Shown: positions 8,925 to 20,759 of the stretch, one piece after another
Layout: every line of letters begins with the position of its first letter
How positions within the stretch are numbered: the stretch's first letter is position 1
Assembly: GCF_029392675.1 (NCBI RefSeq)
Contig: NZ_CP113941.1
Location: 918,001-982,000 of the forward strand
Source: Lactobacillus sp. ESL0684
GTDB lineage: Bacteria; Bacillota; Bacilli; Lactobacillales; Lactobacillaceae
Direction: 5' to 3'
Length of the DNA stretch: 64,000 nt
Made by a program: the position numbers and the translations under genes
The notes under the pieces: model-generated
Database searches by the model: none
Told to the model about the DNA's origin: nothing
What the model saw: only the letters and a program-made list of their open reading frames with translations

Positions 8925-9887
8925 TTAGTTGAGGCACGAAATACCAGTGCCAAAACTCGCATGTATTATCTTAACATTCTGGAATTCAGACATAAACCGG
9001 GATGTAATTTCTTTTACATTTCTTAATTGACAGAGCACTTTTACGTTAGGTCCAGCATCAATTGTGCAGTAACATTCAATGCCCGAATTACGCAATTGTT
9101 GAACTAGCTTAATTGCACGCAGAGTATTGGGTTCAAAATAGGTAAAACCAGGATTGGCAGATAGATTAATGGCGTGCATTTCCATTGCATTCAATTCTGC
9201 TTGTTGACCTAAGCTAGAAAAATCATTGGCTTTAATCGCGTTGATCATCGTATTTAGTTCTGCTTCATTACGAGCAAGCCACGGCTTAAAAAAAGGTGAC
9301 GTCTGAGCTTGCTGCATTCCGGCAGTTGATGGCAAGTCTTTAGGCAATTGGTTGAGTTCAATTGCTAGCAACTGTAAATCCATTTTCGGTTTTTCGGTTA
9401 GGGCATAAGCGTAAGACGACTCATCGGTTGTACCTTTTTGCCAAATCGCAAAACCACCAAAAATTGAGCGACTAGCAGATCCAGAGCCAAGCCGTGCAAG
9501 CCGTGATAGTTCTGTTTGACTGACTTTAATGTGGTAATGCTCACAAAAAGCTCCGGCCAATGCCGCGAATGCGGAACTAGAAGAGGCTAAACCAGCCGCA
9601 GTAGGAACGTGATTGGTGGATTTAACTATTAAATTTCCGCTAACGCCGAATTTTGCTTGTAATTTTTTTATGTAGGTAAAGACACGCTGAGCACTGTTAC
9701 CGGTTTGTTTGCTGCCGTTAAGATAGAACTCGTTGGTAGTAGAACTATTGGTAATCTGCGTATCAGTATAAAACTTATCTAAAGTCATTGATAAGCTAGA
9801 CATTAATGGTAATCGTAATTGGCTATCAGCTTTACCCCAATACTTGATGAGCGCGATATTAGTATGAGCACGAATCGTTTTAGTCAT
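8925..9887 (-). CDS. mvaD: Diphosphomevalonate decarboxylase
   Basis: ATP-dependent decarboxylation of mevalonate diphosphate to isopentenyl diphosphate. 320 residues. GHMP loop GLASSSSA at 99-106, substrate segment IALIKYWGKAD (11-21) and the catalytic-Asp segment TIDAGPNVKVL near residue 275. I chose the ATG at 9887 rather than the upstream in-frame codon at 9905: GAGGAA lies just ahead of it and it overlaps the mvk stop as TAATG, the usual coupling. The longer start would add six residues unrelated to the family. Confidence 0.95.
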   Translation of the reverse strand: MTKTIRAHTNIALIKYWGKADSQLRLPLMSSLSMTLDKFYTDTQITNSSTTNEFYLNGSKQTGNSAQRVFTYIKKLQAKFGVSGNLIVKSTNHVPTAAGLASSSSAFAALAGAFCEHYHIKVSQTELSRLARLGSGSASRSIFGGFAIWQKGTTDESSYAYALTEKPKMDLQLLAIELNQLPKDLPSTAGMQQAQTSPFFKPWLARNEAELNTMINAIKANDFSSLGQQAELNAMEMHAINLSANPGFTYFEPNTLRAIKLVQQLRNSGIECYCTIDAGPNVKVLCQLRNVKEITSRFMSEFQNVKIIHASFGTGISCLN

Positions 9888-10795
9888 TAAATTTCCTCGA
9901 TCCAATAATTGGTAATTAAGCCTTGACTCTTTAAGGCGATTGTTTGGGCAATTGCGGAATTTGGGCAGAGAGCAATCACGATGCCTCCAAGTCCACTGCC
10001 AGATAGTTTAAAGCCTAATGCTTGAGAATTTAGCGCAATGGTATTTAGATTGTCGATTTTTTTGGTTGATAAATTAAAAGAATGCAAAATAGCCTGAGCC
10101 TCATTAAAGACTTGCCCTAACTTAGTTTGGTCCTGTCTAAGCCAAGCGACTTTGGCAACATCTGTTAATTGTCCTAATAGCTTTATATTATCTTGAGCTG
10201 TTTGGGACTTGTTAGTCTGCTGACGTACTTGGGTTACTGCTTGTTTAGTATTCCCCAGTTCACCTGTATCCATAATTAACAATGTAGCCTTAAGTTTAGC
10301 TGGCAGGGAATGCGCTCCAGTTTGCGGATTAAAAAAGATTGGCAAATCAGAATTAACGGTAGCAGCGTCAATACCTGAGGCTTTGCCGTGATTAATCATT
10401 TCTGCTTGGTTGGTGATAGCCATCACGTCTGACTCAGTTAAATTAAGTGTCAAATATTCTCCTAGAGCTTTCGTAGTGGCTAAGGCTACTGTTGCACTGG
10501 AACCCAATCCCCGTTCAATCGGGATCTCTCCGGTATAAGTAATCTTGACTGGTGGTTCCTTGATAGCCTTTGCTAGCAGCGTTTTAACCACAAACTTTAG
10601 GCCATTATATTCATCTGGTGCAGCAAAAAATGGCCCCTGATATTTCCCAGTTGATAACCAAACTTGTTTGCTAGGTTCAACGGTGGCTGTAATTTGTAGT
10701 GAGGTGATTGGCAGCGCTAAGGCGTTATAGCCATAGACTACGGAATGCTCACCAATCAGAATGACTTTGCCATGTGCTGAATAACTACATTTCAT
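9887..10795 (-). CDS. mvk: Mevalonate kinase
   Basis: First kinase of the lower mevalonate pathway, phosphorylating mevalonate at C5. 302 residues. GKVILIGEHSVVYG (9-22) is the substrate-binding start, GLGSSAT (96-102) the ATP loop, and KLSGSGLGGIVIALCP the C-terminal GHMP motif. First gene of the minus-strand operon, divergent from rexB with a 73-bp shared upstream region. The upstream mevalonate genes (HMG-CoA synthase and reductase) are not in this window. Confidence 0.95.
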   Translation of the reverse strand: MKCSYSAHGKVILIGEHSVVYGYNALALPITSLQITATVEPSKQVWLSTGKYQGPFFAAPDEYNGLKFVVKTLLAKAIKEPPVKITYTGEIPIERGLGSSATVALATTKALGEYLTLNLTESDVMAITNQAEMINHGKASGIDAATVNSDLPIFFNPQTGAHSLPAKLKATLLIMDTGELGNTKQAVTQVRQQTNKSQTAQDNIKLLGQLTDVAKVAWLRQDQTKLGQVFNEAQAILHSFNLSTKKIDNLNTIALNSQALGFKLSGSGLGGIVIALCPNSAIAQTIALKSQGLITNYWIEEI

Positions 10796-10868
10796 TTTAT
10801 TTAAGATCCTTAATGTTAGAAAAAAACTACTACTCCTATGCTAAAATAATAGCTAAGGAGAAAAACAA

Positions 10869-13800
10869 ATGATCAAGATGCTCGTTGGCCGCCAAACGGA
10901 TGCCTTACAAGAAAAAATTCTGCAACTAGCAGTTGAAAACTATCAACGCCAGCCAGAACATGAAACTTTTATTATTGTTCCTAATCATATTAAGTTTACC
11001 ACAGAAGTTAACGCGATAAATAAGCTAGCAGTAAGTCAAAATCAAACTGAGCAGTCAGTTAAAAATTTGCAGGTTTTATCGTTTTCCAGATTAGCTTGGT
11101 ACTTTTTAAAGGATCACGCAATTCCTACTCAACTTGATGATGCCGCGGCGGCGATGCTAATCGCAAAAATTATTGAACAAAATCGCTCGCAGCTACATTT
11201 ATTTAAAAACGTTAGTGTCAATTCCGGATTAGTGAAACAACTATATAATACGATCTTGCAGGTACAATCTGGTAATCTCGACTTGGATGAGATTGAGAAT
11301 GATGATTTAGACTTAGAAACCAAAAATAAAATTGCGGATTTAAAAATTATTTATGACGCCTTTAACTTAGAAATTGCAGATAAATTTGCTACAAAAAATG
11401 AATTGCAATTACAGTTAAACGAATTCTTAGCTCAAAAAAAAGATCTTGCGCAAACTGATTTTTATTTTACTGATTTTTCTCACTTTTCCTTGCAAGAATG
11501 TTTAACGATTAAATTATTATTAATGCATGCTGGTAGTGTCACCTTAGCGTTTAAAACTAAGGTTGGCGAGCTTAATTCTCAAGCCGAACCTGGTAACTAT
11601 GACTATGTTATCCAAAAAACGATTAGTCAATTGACTCACTTTATGCAGGAACGCCAGCTTGACTATCAAGTTGAAAAAACACCGATTGCACCTAAACAGA
11701 GTGAACGTGAACTCTTAAATGCTTATTGGACGCAAAGTATCACTAAGCCTGAAACCTTGAAACAGGTGCAATTAGTTAGAGCAGATTCACGTTATGCTGA
11801 GGCTTATTTTGTAGCACATACGATTTATCAGCAGGTGGCTTTGAGTAATTATCGTTATCGTGATTTTTTGGTCTTGGCACCTAATCTACAGGAATATGAA
11901 ACGTACTTAACTCCAATATTACGGCAAAATGAAATTCCGTTTTTTAATGACTTACAACAAGAGATGAAGTATCATCCACTAGTAGTTTTGATTGAAAACA
12001 TCGCGCAGTTATTGACCAAACCTTTGCAGACCCAAAATTTACTAGCTATTATGAAAACTCGCTTACTAATCCCTGAGACATACCAAACTGAAGAAGAATA
12101 TGTGCATGATGTTGATGAACTGGAAAATTTTGTATTAGCTCACGGAATCAATCATGGGTTATGGAAACGTGACTTTACCGAATACGTTAAAGCAGAAGTA
12201 ACTACACTTGATAAAAATCCTAGTGAAGTTGCTAAGCTTGAGCAACTTAAACAATATTTTGTTAAGCAAATTTCGACTTTGTTGGCTGATTTGCAAAAGC
12301 AAACTGACAGTCAAAAGGCCATTACCATTTTCTTTAATTTTTTAACCCAAAACGGTGTCGCAAAGAGGCTAGAAAAATGGCGGGCTGATGCTCAAGAGCA
12401 GGGTGACTTGCAACAAGCCGCGCAACCTGAGCAAGTTTGGGACTTACTAATTAAATTATTGCAAGATTATTTGTTAATCAATCCAGACAATTTTGTTACG
12501 GAAAGTTTTTTCTATGTCTTGACTAATGGCTTTAAAGAAGCAACTTTTTCACAAATACCGTCGACTTTAGACGCTGTTAATCTTTCTGAGATGGGGATGA
12601 TCCAGACTAGCGGGTATAAGCAGGTATTCATTATTGGTGCTACTAGCAACAATTTACCAGCAATTCAAAATAATCCTGGCTTTTTAAATAAGGAAAATCT
12701 CGCCAAGTTAAGTGGAGCATTTAGTGAAGATGCTTATATAGAAGATCAGCAACAGCTAAACAACTTAGATCAAGATTATCAATTTGGTATTTCATTGGCA
12801 TTAGCGCAAGATCGTGTTTATTTGTCATATCCAGTTATTAATGCCGCTAATGAAGAACTTACACCATCGGTTTATTATGAACGGTTGGAGAATGTAGCGC
12901 CAGCAGAGTTTAAGCAGCATAGCTTGCCACAGAGTAAACAAGATCTAGCTGCATTTATTACTAATCCGCAAGCTAGCCTAGGTTATTTAACCTATTTTAA
13001 GCAAGAACATGCTACAGATGCTGATGCAGCAGCCTTGATTGACTTAACTGCACTGTATCAACCTCAAAGAACTGAAATGGTTCTAACAGCGAGTCAATTT
13101 GACAATCAGCCTACGGATATAGGTCCAGAGTTAGCTACTAAGTTATATGGTACAGACCTGAATGCTTCAGTATCACAACTGGAAACTTTTTATGAAAATT
13201 CTTATGAATACTTTTTGAATTATGGTTTACACCTACATAAGCGTTTTGAAAATGAATTTGATGTAATTCAAGCTGGAAATTATTTTCATGAAACTTTTGA
13301 TCGTTTAGTTAAGGAATTGGAACGGCAAAAACTTGATTTGGCAGATATTGGTGAGCTAGAGTTACAGCAGTTACTGGAATTAGTGCGGACAAAAATCAAA
13401 AACGAAGCCAAGTATCAACAATTAGCCCATGATCCATTTAATCAGTATTTATTTAAATGCTTGGACAGAACAACCAGTAATGTAGCAACTGGCTGGCGTA
13501 AGGCGCTTCAAAAAACGCCGCTTAGAGCCAACTATTCAGAGCTTAGCTTTGGTTTAGGAGAAAGGGTTACAGGACTTAGCTTTAATGTACCCAATGTTGT
13601 CGGTCAGCATCAAGTTAATTTGCGAGGCAAGATGGATCGCGTTGATTTAGCACCACTGGCTGATAAGAATGCTTTTTTAGCACAGGTAATTGATTATAAG
13701 TCATCGGCGAAAAAGTTTGATTTAGGATTATTTTACCAAGGAATTTCCTTGCAGATGATTTCCTATCTCGATGTTCTAGCACAAAATCAAGACTTTTTTG

Positions 13801-14339
13801 TGGGAGATAAGCCACTGTCTTTACTTGGAGCTTTTTACCAAACTGTAACTAGGAAAGTTGACCGCTTAAATAGTGATAATCTGATTACTCCTAGTCTTGA
13901 ACTTAAGCAGGACAAACTAGTAGGCAAAGAAAATCTGAAATATACTGGGATAATTAACAATGATCCAGAACTATTGCTGCAGGCTGAACCATTATTATCT
14001 CAAACGGGTAATTCTTCAGATTTATATAAGGGTATTGCCGCCAACAAGAATGGTAGTTTTAGACTACCTAAAGATACTGCTTTCTCGCGCGAAGAAATCG
14101 AACTCCTGCTTAAATATGATGAGGAGTTAATTAAGGCTGCAGCTAGCCAAATCTTAACGGGAAAAATTAAACTCAACCCTTATCAAGTAGGTGAAAATAA
14201 TAATGCATTAACATATTCGGATTATCGGGAAATTTTCTTTTTTGATAAAATGCTTGGTAATCAGTATCACCAAATTGATAGGCTAGACAAGAAAACGTTA
14301 CTTGCTAAGATCCGCGAAGAATTAGGGGAGAGTGACTAA
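10869..14339 (+). CDS. rexB: RexB (AddB) subunit of the ATP-dependent exonuclease/recombination complex
   Basis: Partner of RexA in the AddAB/RexAB complex that resects double-strand breaks and loads RecA at Chi. 1156 residues. The N-terminus [15 protein letters not shown] stands where AddB has a Walker A loop but lacks the GKT core, as known for the LAB RexB branch. The C-terminal RecB-type nuclease is present: [13 protein letters not shown], then GKMDRVDL and [10 protein letters not shown] at 10869 follows TAAGGAG. The four cysteines of the AddB iron-sulfur cluster are not evident. rexA starts immediately after. Confidence 0.92.
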   Translation: MIKMLVGRQTDALQEKILQLAVENYQRQPEHETFIIVPNHIKFTTEVNAINKLAVSQNQTEQSVKNLQVLSFSRLAWYFLKDHAIPTQLDDAAAAMLIAKIIEQNRSQLHLFKNVSVNSGLVKQLYNTILQVQSGNLDLDEIENDDLDLETKNKIADLKIIYDAFNLEIADKFATKNELQLQLNEFLAQKKDLAQTDFYFTDFSHFSLQECLTIKLLLMHAGSVTLAFKTKVGELNSQAEPGNYDYVIQKTISQLTHFMQERQLDYQVEKTPIAPKQSERELLNAYWTQSITKPETLKQVQLVRADSRYAEAYFVAHTIYQQVALSNYRYRDFLVLAPNLQEYETYLTPILRQNEIPFFNDLQQEMKYHPLVVLIENIAQLLTKPLQTQNLLAIMKTRLLIPETYQTEEEYVHDVDELENFVLAHGINHGLWKRDFTEYVKAEVTTLDKNPSEVAKLEQLKQYFVKQISTLLADLQKQTDSQKAITIFFNFLTQNGVAKRLEKWRADAQEQGDLQQAAQPEQVWDLLIKLLQDYLLINPDNFVTESFFYVLTNGFKEATFSQIPSTLDAVNLSEMGMIQTSGYKQVFIIGATSNNLPAIQNNPGFLNKENLAKLSGAFSEDAYIEDQQQLNNLDQDYQFGISLALAQDRVYLSYPVINAANEELTPSVYYERLENVAPAEFKQHSLPQSKQDLAAFITNPQASLGYLTYFKQEHATDADAAALIDLTALYQPQRTEMVLTASQFDNQPTDIGPELATKLYGTDLNASVSQLETFYENSYEYFLNYGLHLHKRFENEFDVIQAGNYFHETFDRLVKELERQKLDLADIGELELQQLLELVRTKIKNEAKYQQLAHDPFNQYLFKCLDRTTSNVATGWRKALQKTPLRANYSELSFGLGERVTGLSFNVPNVVGQHQVNLRGKMDRVDLAPLADKNAFLAQVIDYKSSAKKFDLGLFYQGISLQMISYLDVLAQNQDFFVGDKPLSLLGAFYQTVTRKVDRLNSDNLITPSLELKQDKLVGKENLKYTGIINNDPELLLQAEPLLSQTGNSSDLYKGIAANKNGSFRLPKDTAFSREEIELLLKYDEELIKAAASQILTGKIKLNPYQVGENNNALTYSDYREIFFFDKMLGNQYHQIDRLDKKTLLAKIREELGESD

Positions 14340-14340
14340 A

Positions 14341-17300
14341 ATGCCTAAATATACTAAAAAGCAACAGCAGGCAATTGATGACCGTAATCTTGATATTCTA
14401 GTTTCAGCTTCAGCTGGTAGTGGTAAAACTTCGGTATTAACTAAGAGAGTACTAACAGAAGTGCTGGCTGGCACAGATATTGAACAACTATTAATTGTTA
14501 CTTTTACTAAGGCTGCTGCCCAAGAAATGAAGAGTCGGATTAAACAAGGCTTAGAGCAAAGTCTAGCTTTTGCCACTGGCCCTGAGCAAAAACGATATTT
14601 GCATAAACAATTAAATCAAGTTGATACGGCTAATATCTCAACAATTGATGCTTTTTGCTTAGATGTGATTCACCGGTTTTATTACGTGATTGATCTTGAT
14701 CCTAGTTTCAGCGTTTTGACTGACGAAACTCAGGCTGCTTTACTCAGAGAACGTGCTCTGCATGAAATTGAAGGCGAATATTTAGACGAAGCTGATCCAG
14801 ACTTTATTGCTTTTTATGATAATTTTGCCGGTGACCGTGATGATCAAACTGCTCAAGATTTATTGTTAGACTTATATAATGTGGCGCTAACTAAGCCGGA
14901 TTATCAGCAATGGTTAAAGCAGTTACCAAAACAATACCAGATAAGTGAAATAATACCGTCTAATTTATGGCAGCATAATATCAAGACACAAATAATTACC
15001 ATGGTTGAAAATCTAGCAACTAAGATTGAACAGATATTAGGTACTAGTCAATTGACAACTAAGGAGTTAAGTAAGGTCAATGAGAGTTTCAACTTATTTG
15101 CGACTAATTTAAAAAACTTCTATCAAGCTGTAAAGCAAGATGATGATTACGATAAACAGCGTAGTCTATTGCGTAGTTGTGTATTCACAGGTAGTTATAG
15201 AAAATCAGCAAAATGGGATGAAGATTTACAAGCCAGTTATCAAGAATGTCAAGCTTTAAAAAAAGAAGCCAAAAATGTGATTTTTAAGCTATTTTCATCA
15301 TTTTATGCTACAGATCAAAGTGATCAAGTAACTTTGCTAGCCAACGGTGAGCAGATTATGAGCGCAATTGTCCAAGCTGAACTTGCTTTAATTGATCGTT
15401 TCAATCAATTAAAGCGATCGGAAAATTTATTAGACTACAGCGATATGGAGCAACTAGCATATCAAATTTTGAGTAAGCAGACATCAGCATCCCAAATGGC
15501 CCGTGAATTTTATCAGCATAAATTTAAAGAAATTCTGGTCGATGAATATCAAGATATTAATCCCTTGCAGGAAAAACTATTACAGCTTATTAAACAAACT
15601 GGCCAGAATAATTTGTTTATGGTAGGGGATGTTAAACAATCAATTTACGGGTTTCGTCAAGCTGAACCAAGTTTGTTTTTGGAAAAATATCATGAGACTG
15701 CAAAAACAGAAAATCATGATCAGGAGCAGATTTTATTGGCAGATAATTTTCGGTCTACCAAACCAGTGATTAAACTAGTCAATCAAGTTTTCAGTCAGGT
15801 ATTAAGTAGTGATTTTGGTGGAATCGATTATGCAAAAGAGGGCAATTTGATCTTTGGTGCACGATATTATCCTGACAATTTGCCTAGTGCCAGTGAAATT
15901 CTTTATTCTGATAATAGTGACAAGCGTAGTGACGAAGACGGCGAAGAAACTGATCCGACTGAAATTACGATGGTAATTGAACGAATTAAGCAACTAAAGC
16001 GTGAGCACTTTCAAGTTTATGATACCAATGGTGAAAAGCCTGAGCTTCGCCCATTTAAATATAGCGATATTGCCATTTTAACTAGAAGCCGTAGTAATAA
16101 TTTAAAGATTATGCAGGCTTTTAATGAAAATGATATTCCGATCTTTGTGACTGATGCCAAAAATTATTTTCAGACGTTTGAGTTAACATTAATCATGAAT
16201 TACCTGAAAATTATTGATAATCCAGATCAGGATATTCCATTGGTAACAGTTTTGCGTTCGCCGATCTTTAATTTTAAAGAACCAGATTTTGCTAAGATTA
16301 GAATTCATAGTAAAAATACGAGTTTTTATAATGCCTTGACAGCTTACGTTGTCGTTAGCGATGAACTGAGCCAGCGAGTTAAGTCCCTCTTAAATCAATT
16401 GGAGCAGCTGAGACAATTTGCAACTAATCACCGAATTTCAGAATTAATTTGGAGTATTTATGAGCAAACTAACCTATTAGAAATCATGACTGCTTTGCCT
16501 AATGGTGAGCAGCGTCGGGTTAATCTTGAATCATTGTATGAACGAGCAACTTCTTACGAAAGTGCTGGTTTTAAAGGGCTATATTCATTTATCAACTTTA
16601 TTGAGCGGATGCGTCGCAGTCAGAAAGATTTAGCGCAGCCACTTTTAACCAAGGAAGCTGGAGATGCGGTTAGATTAATGACCGTTCATGGCTCGAAAGG
16701 GCTCGAGTTTCCGATTGTCTTTTATCTAGGATTACAACACAATTTTCAAAAAAACGATTTACAAGGAAACTATAATCTTGGACGTGATGCAGTTGGACTT
16801 ACTATCCGGTGTCCGCAATATCGAGCTGATTCGCTAGTTAAAGTTGCTGTTAATTTTGAGCAGCAAAAGCAGTTGCTGGAAGAAGAAGCGCGAATTTTAT
16901 ACGTTGGTTTTACCAGGGCCAAACAAAAATTAATTCTAGTAGCTGATATTAAAGACTATGCTAAAAAGGTTTCTGTTTGGCAAAATCAAGAAAGTTTGTC
17001 TTTGACTGATAAGTTGGCTGCCAAAAATCCACTTGATCTAGTTGGTTCAATTTTGTGGGACAAAGCTACTATAGATAATACCCAACTATCTGAGATAACT
17101 AACGGCTTAGATCGCAGTGAGTCGCTACTATTTATCAGATATGAAAATAAACAACAAGCTAGTCCAAATTCAGCAATAATTCCGCAGCCAATACCTAAGA
17201 CTAAATTACTGAATCAGACAACTAAAGCATTATATGATTTTTCCTATCCTTTTAAAGACGCGACTCAAACGACTGCCTATCAGGCTGTGTCTGAAATTAA

Positions 17301-17949
17301 GCGTGCTTTCAATGATCCAATTGAGACGGATCTTGCCAACGCGCACTATGTACCATCTAATAATCGTTATTTGCAGCCAATTGAAACTAAACCGAATTTT
17401 TTATATGCAACTAAATTTACGGGGGCTGAGATCGGCACGGCAACTCATCTAATTTTGCAATACTATGATTATCGTGGCGTTGGAGATGAGCAGCAACTTG
17501 CCAATGAAATTCAAACTTTAGTGGCTGAGCAGAAACTTAATCCGCAAATTGTGTCATCTTTGCAGCAAGACCAGATTAGCTGGTTTGTGCATAGCGATTT
17601 TGCTAAGCCATTTTGGCAGTTTCCTGATAAACTAAAACGAGAAGTTGACTTTGCCAGTTTACTGCCGGCTAATAGCTTATTTGCTAACTTTAGTGATCCA
17701 AGTGCCAAGATTTTAGTTCACGGAACAATTGATGGTTATTTTATCGGTGATAATGGTATTATCCTATTTGACTACAAGACCGATCACATCAATCAACAAA
17801 ACCTACCACAAGTAATTGAACAACTCAAACAAAAATATGCTGGTCAATTACGGTTATACGAACGTGCACTTAATTCTTTTGCGCAAGCAAAAGTCACCCA
17901 TAAATACTTGATTTTACTTGACGCCAAGAAAGTGGTAGAAGTTAAATAG
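14341..17949 (+). CDS. rexA: RexA (AddA) helicase-nuclease
   Basis: UvrD-family 3'-5' helicase fused to a RecB nuclease; motor of the RexAB break-repair complex. About 1202 residues. Walker A SASAGSGKT (22-30), Walker B DEYQDINPLQ (about 400), motif III VGDVKQSIYGFRQAEPSLF, motif V MTVHGSKGLEFPIVF, motif VI ILYVGFTRAKQKL, and a C-terminal nuclease with GTIDGYFIG and LFDYKTDHI. I chose ATG 14341 over an in-frame GTG at 14332 because GGGGAG (14325-14330) is 10 bases from the ATG but almost touches the GTG. It starts one base after rexB. Confidence 0.95.
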   Translation: MPKYTKKQQQAIDDRNLDILVSASAGSGKTSVLTKRVLTEVLAGTDIEQLLIVTFTKAAAQEMKSRIKQGLEQSLAFATGPEQKRYLHKQLNQVDTANISTIDAFCLDVIHRFYYVIDLDPSFSVLTDETQAALLRERALHEIEGEYLDEADPDFIAFYDNFAGDRDDQTAQDLLLDLYNVALTKPDYQQWLKQLPKQYQISEIIPSNLWQHNIKTQIITMVENLATKIEQILGTSQLTTKELSKVNESFNLFATNLKNFYQAVKQDDDYDKQRSLLRSCVFTGSYRKSAKWDEDLQASYQECQALKKEAKNVIFKLFSSFYATDQSDQVTLLANGEQIMSAIVQAELALIDRFNQLKRSENLLDYSDMEQLAYQILSKQTSASQMAREFYQHKFKEILVDEYQDINPLQEKLLQLIKQTGQNNLFMVGDVKQSIYGFRQAEPSLFLEKYHETAKTENHDQEQILLADNFRSTKPVIKLVNQVFSQVLSSDFGGIDYAKEGNLIFGARYYPDNLPSASEILYSDNSDKRSDEDGEETDPTEITMVIERIKQLKREHFQVYDTNGEKPELRPFKYSDIAILTRSRSNNLKIMQAFNENDIPIFVTDAKNYFQTFELTLIMNYLKIIDNPDQDIPLVTVLRSPIFNFKEPDFAKIRIHSKNTSFYNALTAYVVVSDELSQRVKSLLNQLEQLRQFATNHRISELIWSIYEQTNLLEIMTALPNGEQRRVNLESLYERATSYESAGFKGLYSFINFIERMRRSQKDLAQPLLTKEAGDAVRLMTVHGSKGLEFPIVFYLGLQHNFQKNDLQGNYNLGRDAVGLTIRCPQYRADSLVKVAVNFEQQKQLLEEEARILYVGFTRAKQKLILVADIKDYAKKVSVWQNQESLSLTDKLAAKNPLDLVGSILWDKATIDNTQLSEITNGLDRSESLLFIRYENKQQASPNSAIIPQPIPKTKLLNQTTKALYDFSYPFKDATQTTAYQAVSEIKRAFNDPIETDLANAHYVPSNNRYLQPIETKPNFLYATKFTGAEIGTATHLILQYYDYRGVGDEQQLANEIQTLVAEQKLNPQIVSSLQQDQISWFVHSDFAKPFWQFPDKLKREVDFASLLPANSLFANFSDPSAKILVHGTIDGYFIGDNGIILFDYKTDHINQQNLPQVIEQLKQKYAGQLRLYERALNSFAQAKVTHKYLILLDAKKVVEVK

Positions 17950-17972
17950 AAAATATAAAGGGAGGCAGAAAG

Positions 17973-20759
17973 ATGACCTCATTTACAAATGAAACTTTTG
18001 CTGTGGTTGATTTAGAAACTACTGGTACACAACGAGAAGCTGATAATCATATTATTCAATTTGGCTGTGCAATTGTTAAAAATCTCAAGGTAGTAAAGAC
18101 TTACTCTTTTATGATTAACCCTCATCGTGAAATTCCACTAGCAATTCAAAATTTAACTCATATTCACAATGAAGATGTTGCCATACAAAAAGACTTTTCC
18201 TATTATGGACCTAAAATTCGTAAAATTTTGCAGGGAACCATTTTTGTAGCTCATAATGTTAATTTTGATTTACCCTTTTTAAATTATGAATTAGTTGAGC
18301 ATGGTTTAGCGGAATTAACTAATCGGGCAATTGATACGGTTGAACTGGCCAAAATCGCTTTTCCGACTTTACCATCATACAAGTTAAGTGATCTAACTGC
18401 GCAGTTGCAGATTAAGCATCTGAATCCACATAAAGCAGACTCTGACGCATATGGCACTGCAATTTTGCTAATTAAGATTATCCATCGCTTATCAGAATTG
18501 CCTCAGGCGACTTTAAATACCCTTAGTTCGCTGTCACATGAACTGATTCGTGATACTTCTTGGATCTTTACTACCATTGCTGAAGATTCTCGTAAGCAAA
18601 AGCGCCCACTTGCTAAGCAACAGATGCAGGTACGTAATCTGGTTTTACAAAAGCAACGGTTATCTTTAGCAGCTGATAAACCAAGTGAAAATAGAACTTT
18701 TCCGGAAAGCGATCAGGATAAACGCAAACTGTTTGGCAATAAATTAAACTACCGTCAACCGCAAGTGGATTTAATTAATCGCATAAGACGTTTTGTAACA
18801 GATCCGACACAACGAGGTCTACTAGTTGAGGCACCTAATGGTACGGGTAAGACTTTTTCTTACCTGTTTGCTTATGCCTATAATTTGTATTCTAGTCGTA
18901 AGTTGGTGATTGCAACGCCAACTGAAGTTTTGCAAACACAAATTGTTACTCAAGAGATTCCCCAACTATTAGCCGTAACGGGGCTTGATTTAACAGCTGA
19001 AGTCGTTAAGTCAAGTAGTCACTATTTAGATTTAGACGGTTTTTATCAGAGTTTGTATCAAGGAAGTAGTAACAAATTAACTTTAATCTTACAAATGAGG
19101 ATTTTGGTTTGGCTAACTGAAACTAAGACGGGAGATTTAGACGAGTTACAATTAACTAATTATCGAGCTCCATTATTTAGTCAAATTGCTCATCCAGGGG
19201 ATGCACGTGTAGGTAGTAACTTTGCCAAGGTTGATTTTTGGAACTTAGCACGTGAGCGCCAAGAGCAAGCTGACATTTTAGTTACGAATCATGCCTACTT
19301 GGCAAATAACTACCATGATTCGATTTGGGGTCAAAATCCTTATCTGGTAATTGATGAGGCTCATCGCTTGCTGGATAATGTAATTACTTCTCGTAATGAT
19401 TCATTTCAATTTGAATCGCTATGGGGTGTGCTGAGTCATTTACGCAATTTACTATATTACGCTGATGATAGTGTCCTCAATCAATATGCAAGTGATCGAC
19501 AACTACAATTTTTATTAAAACAACTAGATCCTAAAATTTTAGCATTAATTGAGATAATTAATTCCTTACAAAAGATGCTGTATGCAAAAAGAGGTCAGGC
19601 AATTAACAAAAATCTTTTGGCTAATGGTCATCTGCTGTTAAGTTTTCAAGGTCCAGTTTTATTTGCTCAAAAGCAAAATTTTATAGCTAAACTTAGTGAG
19701 TTTCAACGAAAGTTAGAACAAGTTAGACAACAAACTAATCAGATTTTATTTAAATTATATCGAGAAAGTGATAATTCAAGTAATGATCGTGATGCGCTAC
19801 TAAGTGAAATTACTGACCAAATTGATCGCCTAGATTTTTATGCGGAAAAAGGTTATCAATTAGCTGACTTATTAAATAACGATTCTCAGCTTGAGAGTGA
19901 GGGCTTTATTGTTTCGTTAACTAATCCGCAAGACGCTTTAAGTGTTAATTTAAATTGGCTTGCATTGGATGCTTCAACAGAGTTAACTAATATTTATGAC
20001 CACTTTGACCATTTATTATTTGTAAGTGCAACCTTAACTAGCAATCATGACTTTAATTTTGAAATCAAGCAATTAGCATTAAGCGAGTTACATCCACAAA
20101 AGTATCTGGGTCACAGTACCTTTAATTTGCAGCAGCATTTAGAGGTTTTAGCAGTTAGTGATATGCCTGATTTTGCTAGCAGTGAGTATGATGAAGCTTT
20201 AGTCCAAATTTTAGAGCATGACTTAAGTAAAAAGAGTCGTGTTTTGGTTCTAATGACTAATTTATCGAAAATTAAGGATATTTTTAGCGCTATTTTGAAT
20301 AGTCCGGAATTGCGTGACTTTGAAATTTTAGCTCAGGGAATTTCAGGTTCAAATAATCGAATTGCCAAAAGATTTGCAATTGCCAATAAGGCAATTATTA
20401 TTGGAGCAGATAGTTTTTGGGAAGGCATTGATTTTCATCAATGTAGTATTGACTTGGTCATAGCTGCCAAATTACCGTTTGCTTCTCCTGATCAGCCTGA
20501 AGTAAAACTGCGGCAAAAACAGTTAGCAGATCGTGGATTGAACGTCTTCAAAGTAGATACGATGCCACGAGCACTAATTAGATTTAAGCAAGGAATTGGT
20601 CGGCTAATTCGCGGCGAAAAGGATCATGGCCAATTTTTGATTTTAGATTCACGAATTTGGCAACGTGATTATGGTAAGCAGTTTTTAAATGCCATTCCAG
20701 TTAGAACTCAAAAAATTAGTTTACAAAAATTAAAAGGTAAGTTAGACAATTATGATTAA
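17973..20759 (+). CDS. dinG: DinG-family helicase with N-terminal DnaQ-like exonuclease
   Basis: 928 residues, the Gram-positive two-domain form. The N-terminal DEDDh 3'-5' exonuclease (about 1-165) has VVDLETTG (Asp13, Glu15), HNVNFDLPFL and HKADSDAYGT. The superfamily 2 helicase part has Walker A EAPNGTGKT near residue 290, DEAH in VIDEAHRL near 465, and C-terminal motif FWEGIDFHQ and GIGRLIRGEKD. The iron-sulfur cysteines of E. coli DinG are absent, as usual in this subtype. It follows rexA by 23 bp (AGGGAGG site) and overlaps the next gene by 8 bp; the context supports a DNA repair role. Confidence 0.92.
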   Translation: MTSFTNETFAVVDLETTGTQREADNHIIQFGCAIVKNLKVVKTYSFMINPHREIPLAIQNLTHIHNEDVAIQKDFSYYGPKIRKILQGTIFVAHNVNFDLPFLNYELVEHGLAELTNRAIDTVELAKIAFPTLPSYKLSDLTAQLQIKHLNPHKADSDAYGTAILLIKIIHRLSELPQATLNTLSSLSHELIRDTSWIFTTIAEDSRKQKRPLAKQQMQVRNLVLQKQRLSLAADKPSENRTFPESDQDKRKLFGNKLNYRQPQVDLINRIRRFVTDPTQRGLLVEAPNGTGKTFSYLFAYAYNLYSSRKLVIATPTEVLQTQIVTQEIPQLLAVTGLDLTAEVVKSSSHYLDLDGFYQSLYQGSSNKLTLILQMRILVWLTETKTGDLDELQLTNYRAPLFSQIAHPGDARVGSNFAKVDFWNLARERQEQADILVTNHAYLANNYHDSIWGQNPYLVIDEAHRLLDNVITSRNDSFQFESLWGVLSHLRNLLYYADDSVLNQYASDRQLQFLLKQLDPKILALIEIINSLQKMLYAKRGQAINKNLLANGHLLLSFQGPVLFAQKQNFIAKLSEFQRKLEQVRQQTNQILFKLYRESDNSSNDRDALLSEITDQIDRLDFYAEKGYQLADLLNNDSQLESEGFIVSLTNPQDALSVNLNWLALDASTELTNIYDHFDHLLFVSATLTSNHDFNFEIKQLALSELHPQKYLGHSTFNLQQHLEVLAVSDMPDFASSEYDEALVQILEHDLSKKSRVLVLMTNLSKIKDIFSAILNSPELRDFEILAQGISGSNNRIAKRFAIANKAIIIGADSFWEGIDFHQCSIDLVIAAKLPFASPDQPEVKLRQKQLADRGLNVFKVDTMPRALIRFKQGIGRLIRGEKDHGQFLILDSRIWQRDYGKQFLNAIPVRTQKISLQKLKGKLDNYD

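Noticed and set aside
9888-9905. Longer mvaD start giving six extra residues
   Set aside because: The ATG at 9887 has a better ribosome binding site, couples to the mvk stop, and matches the family start.
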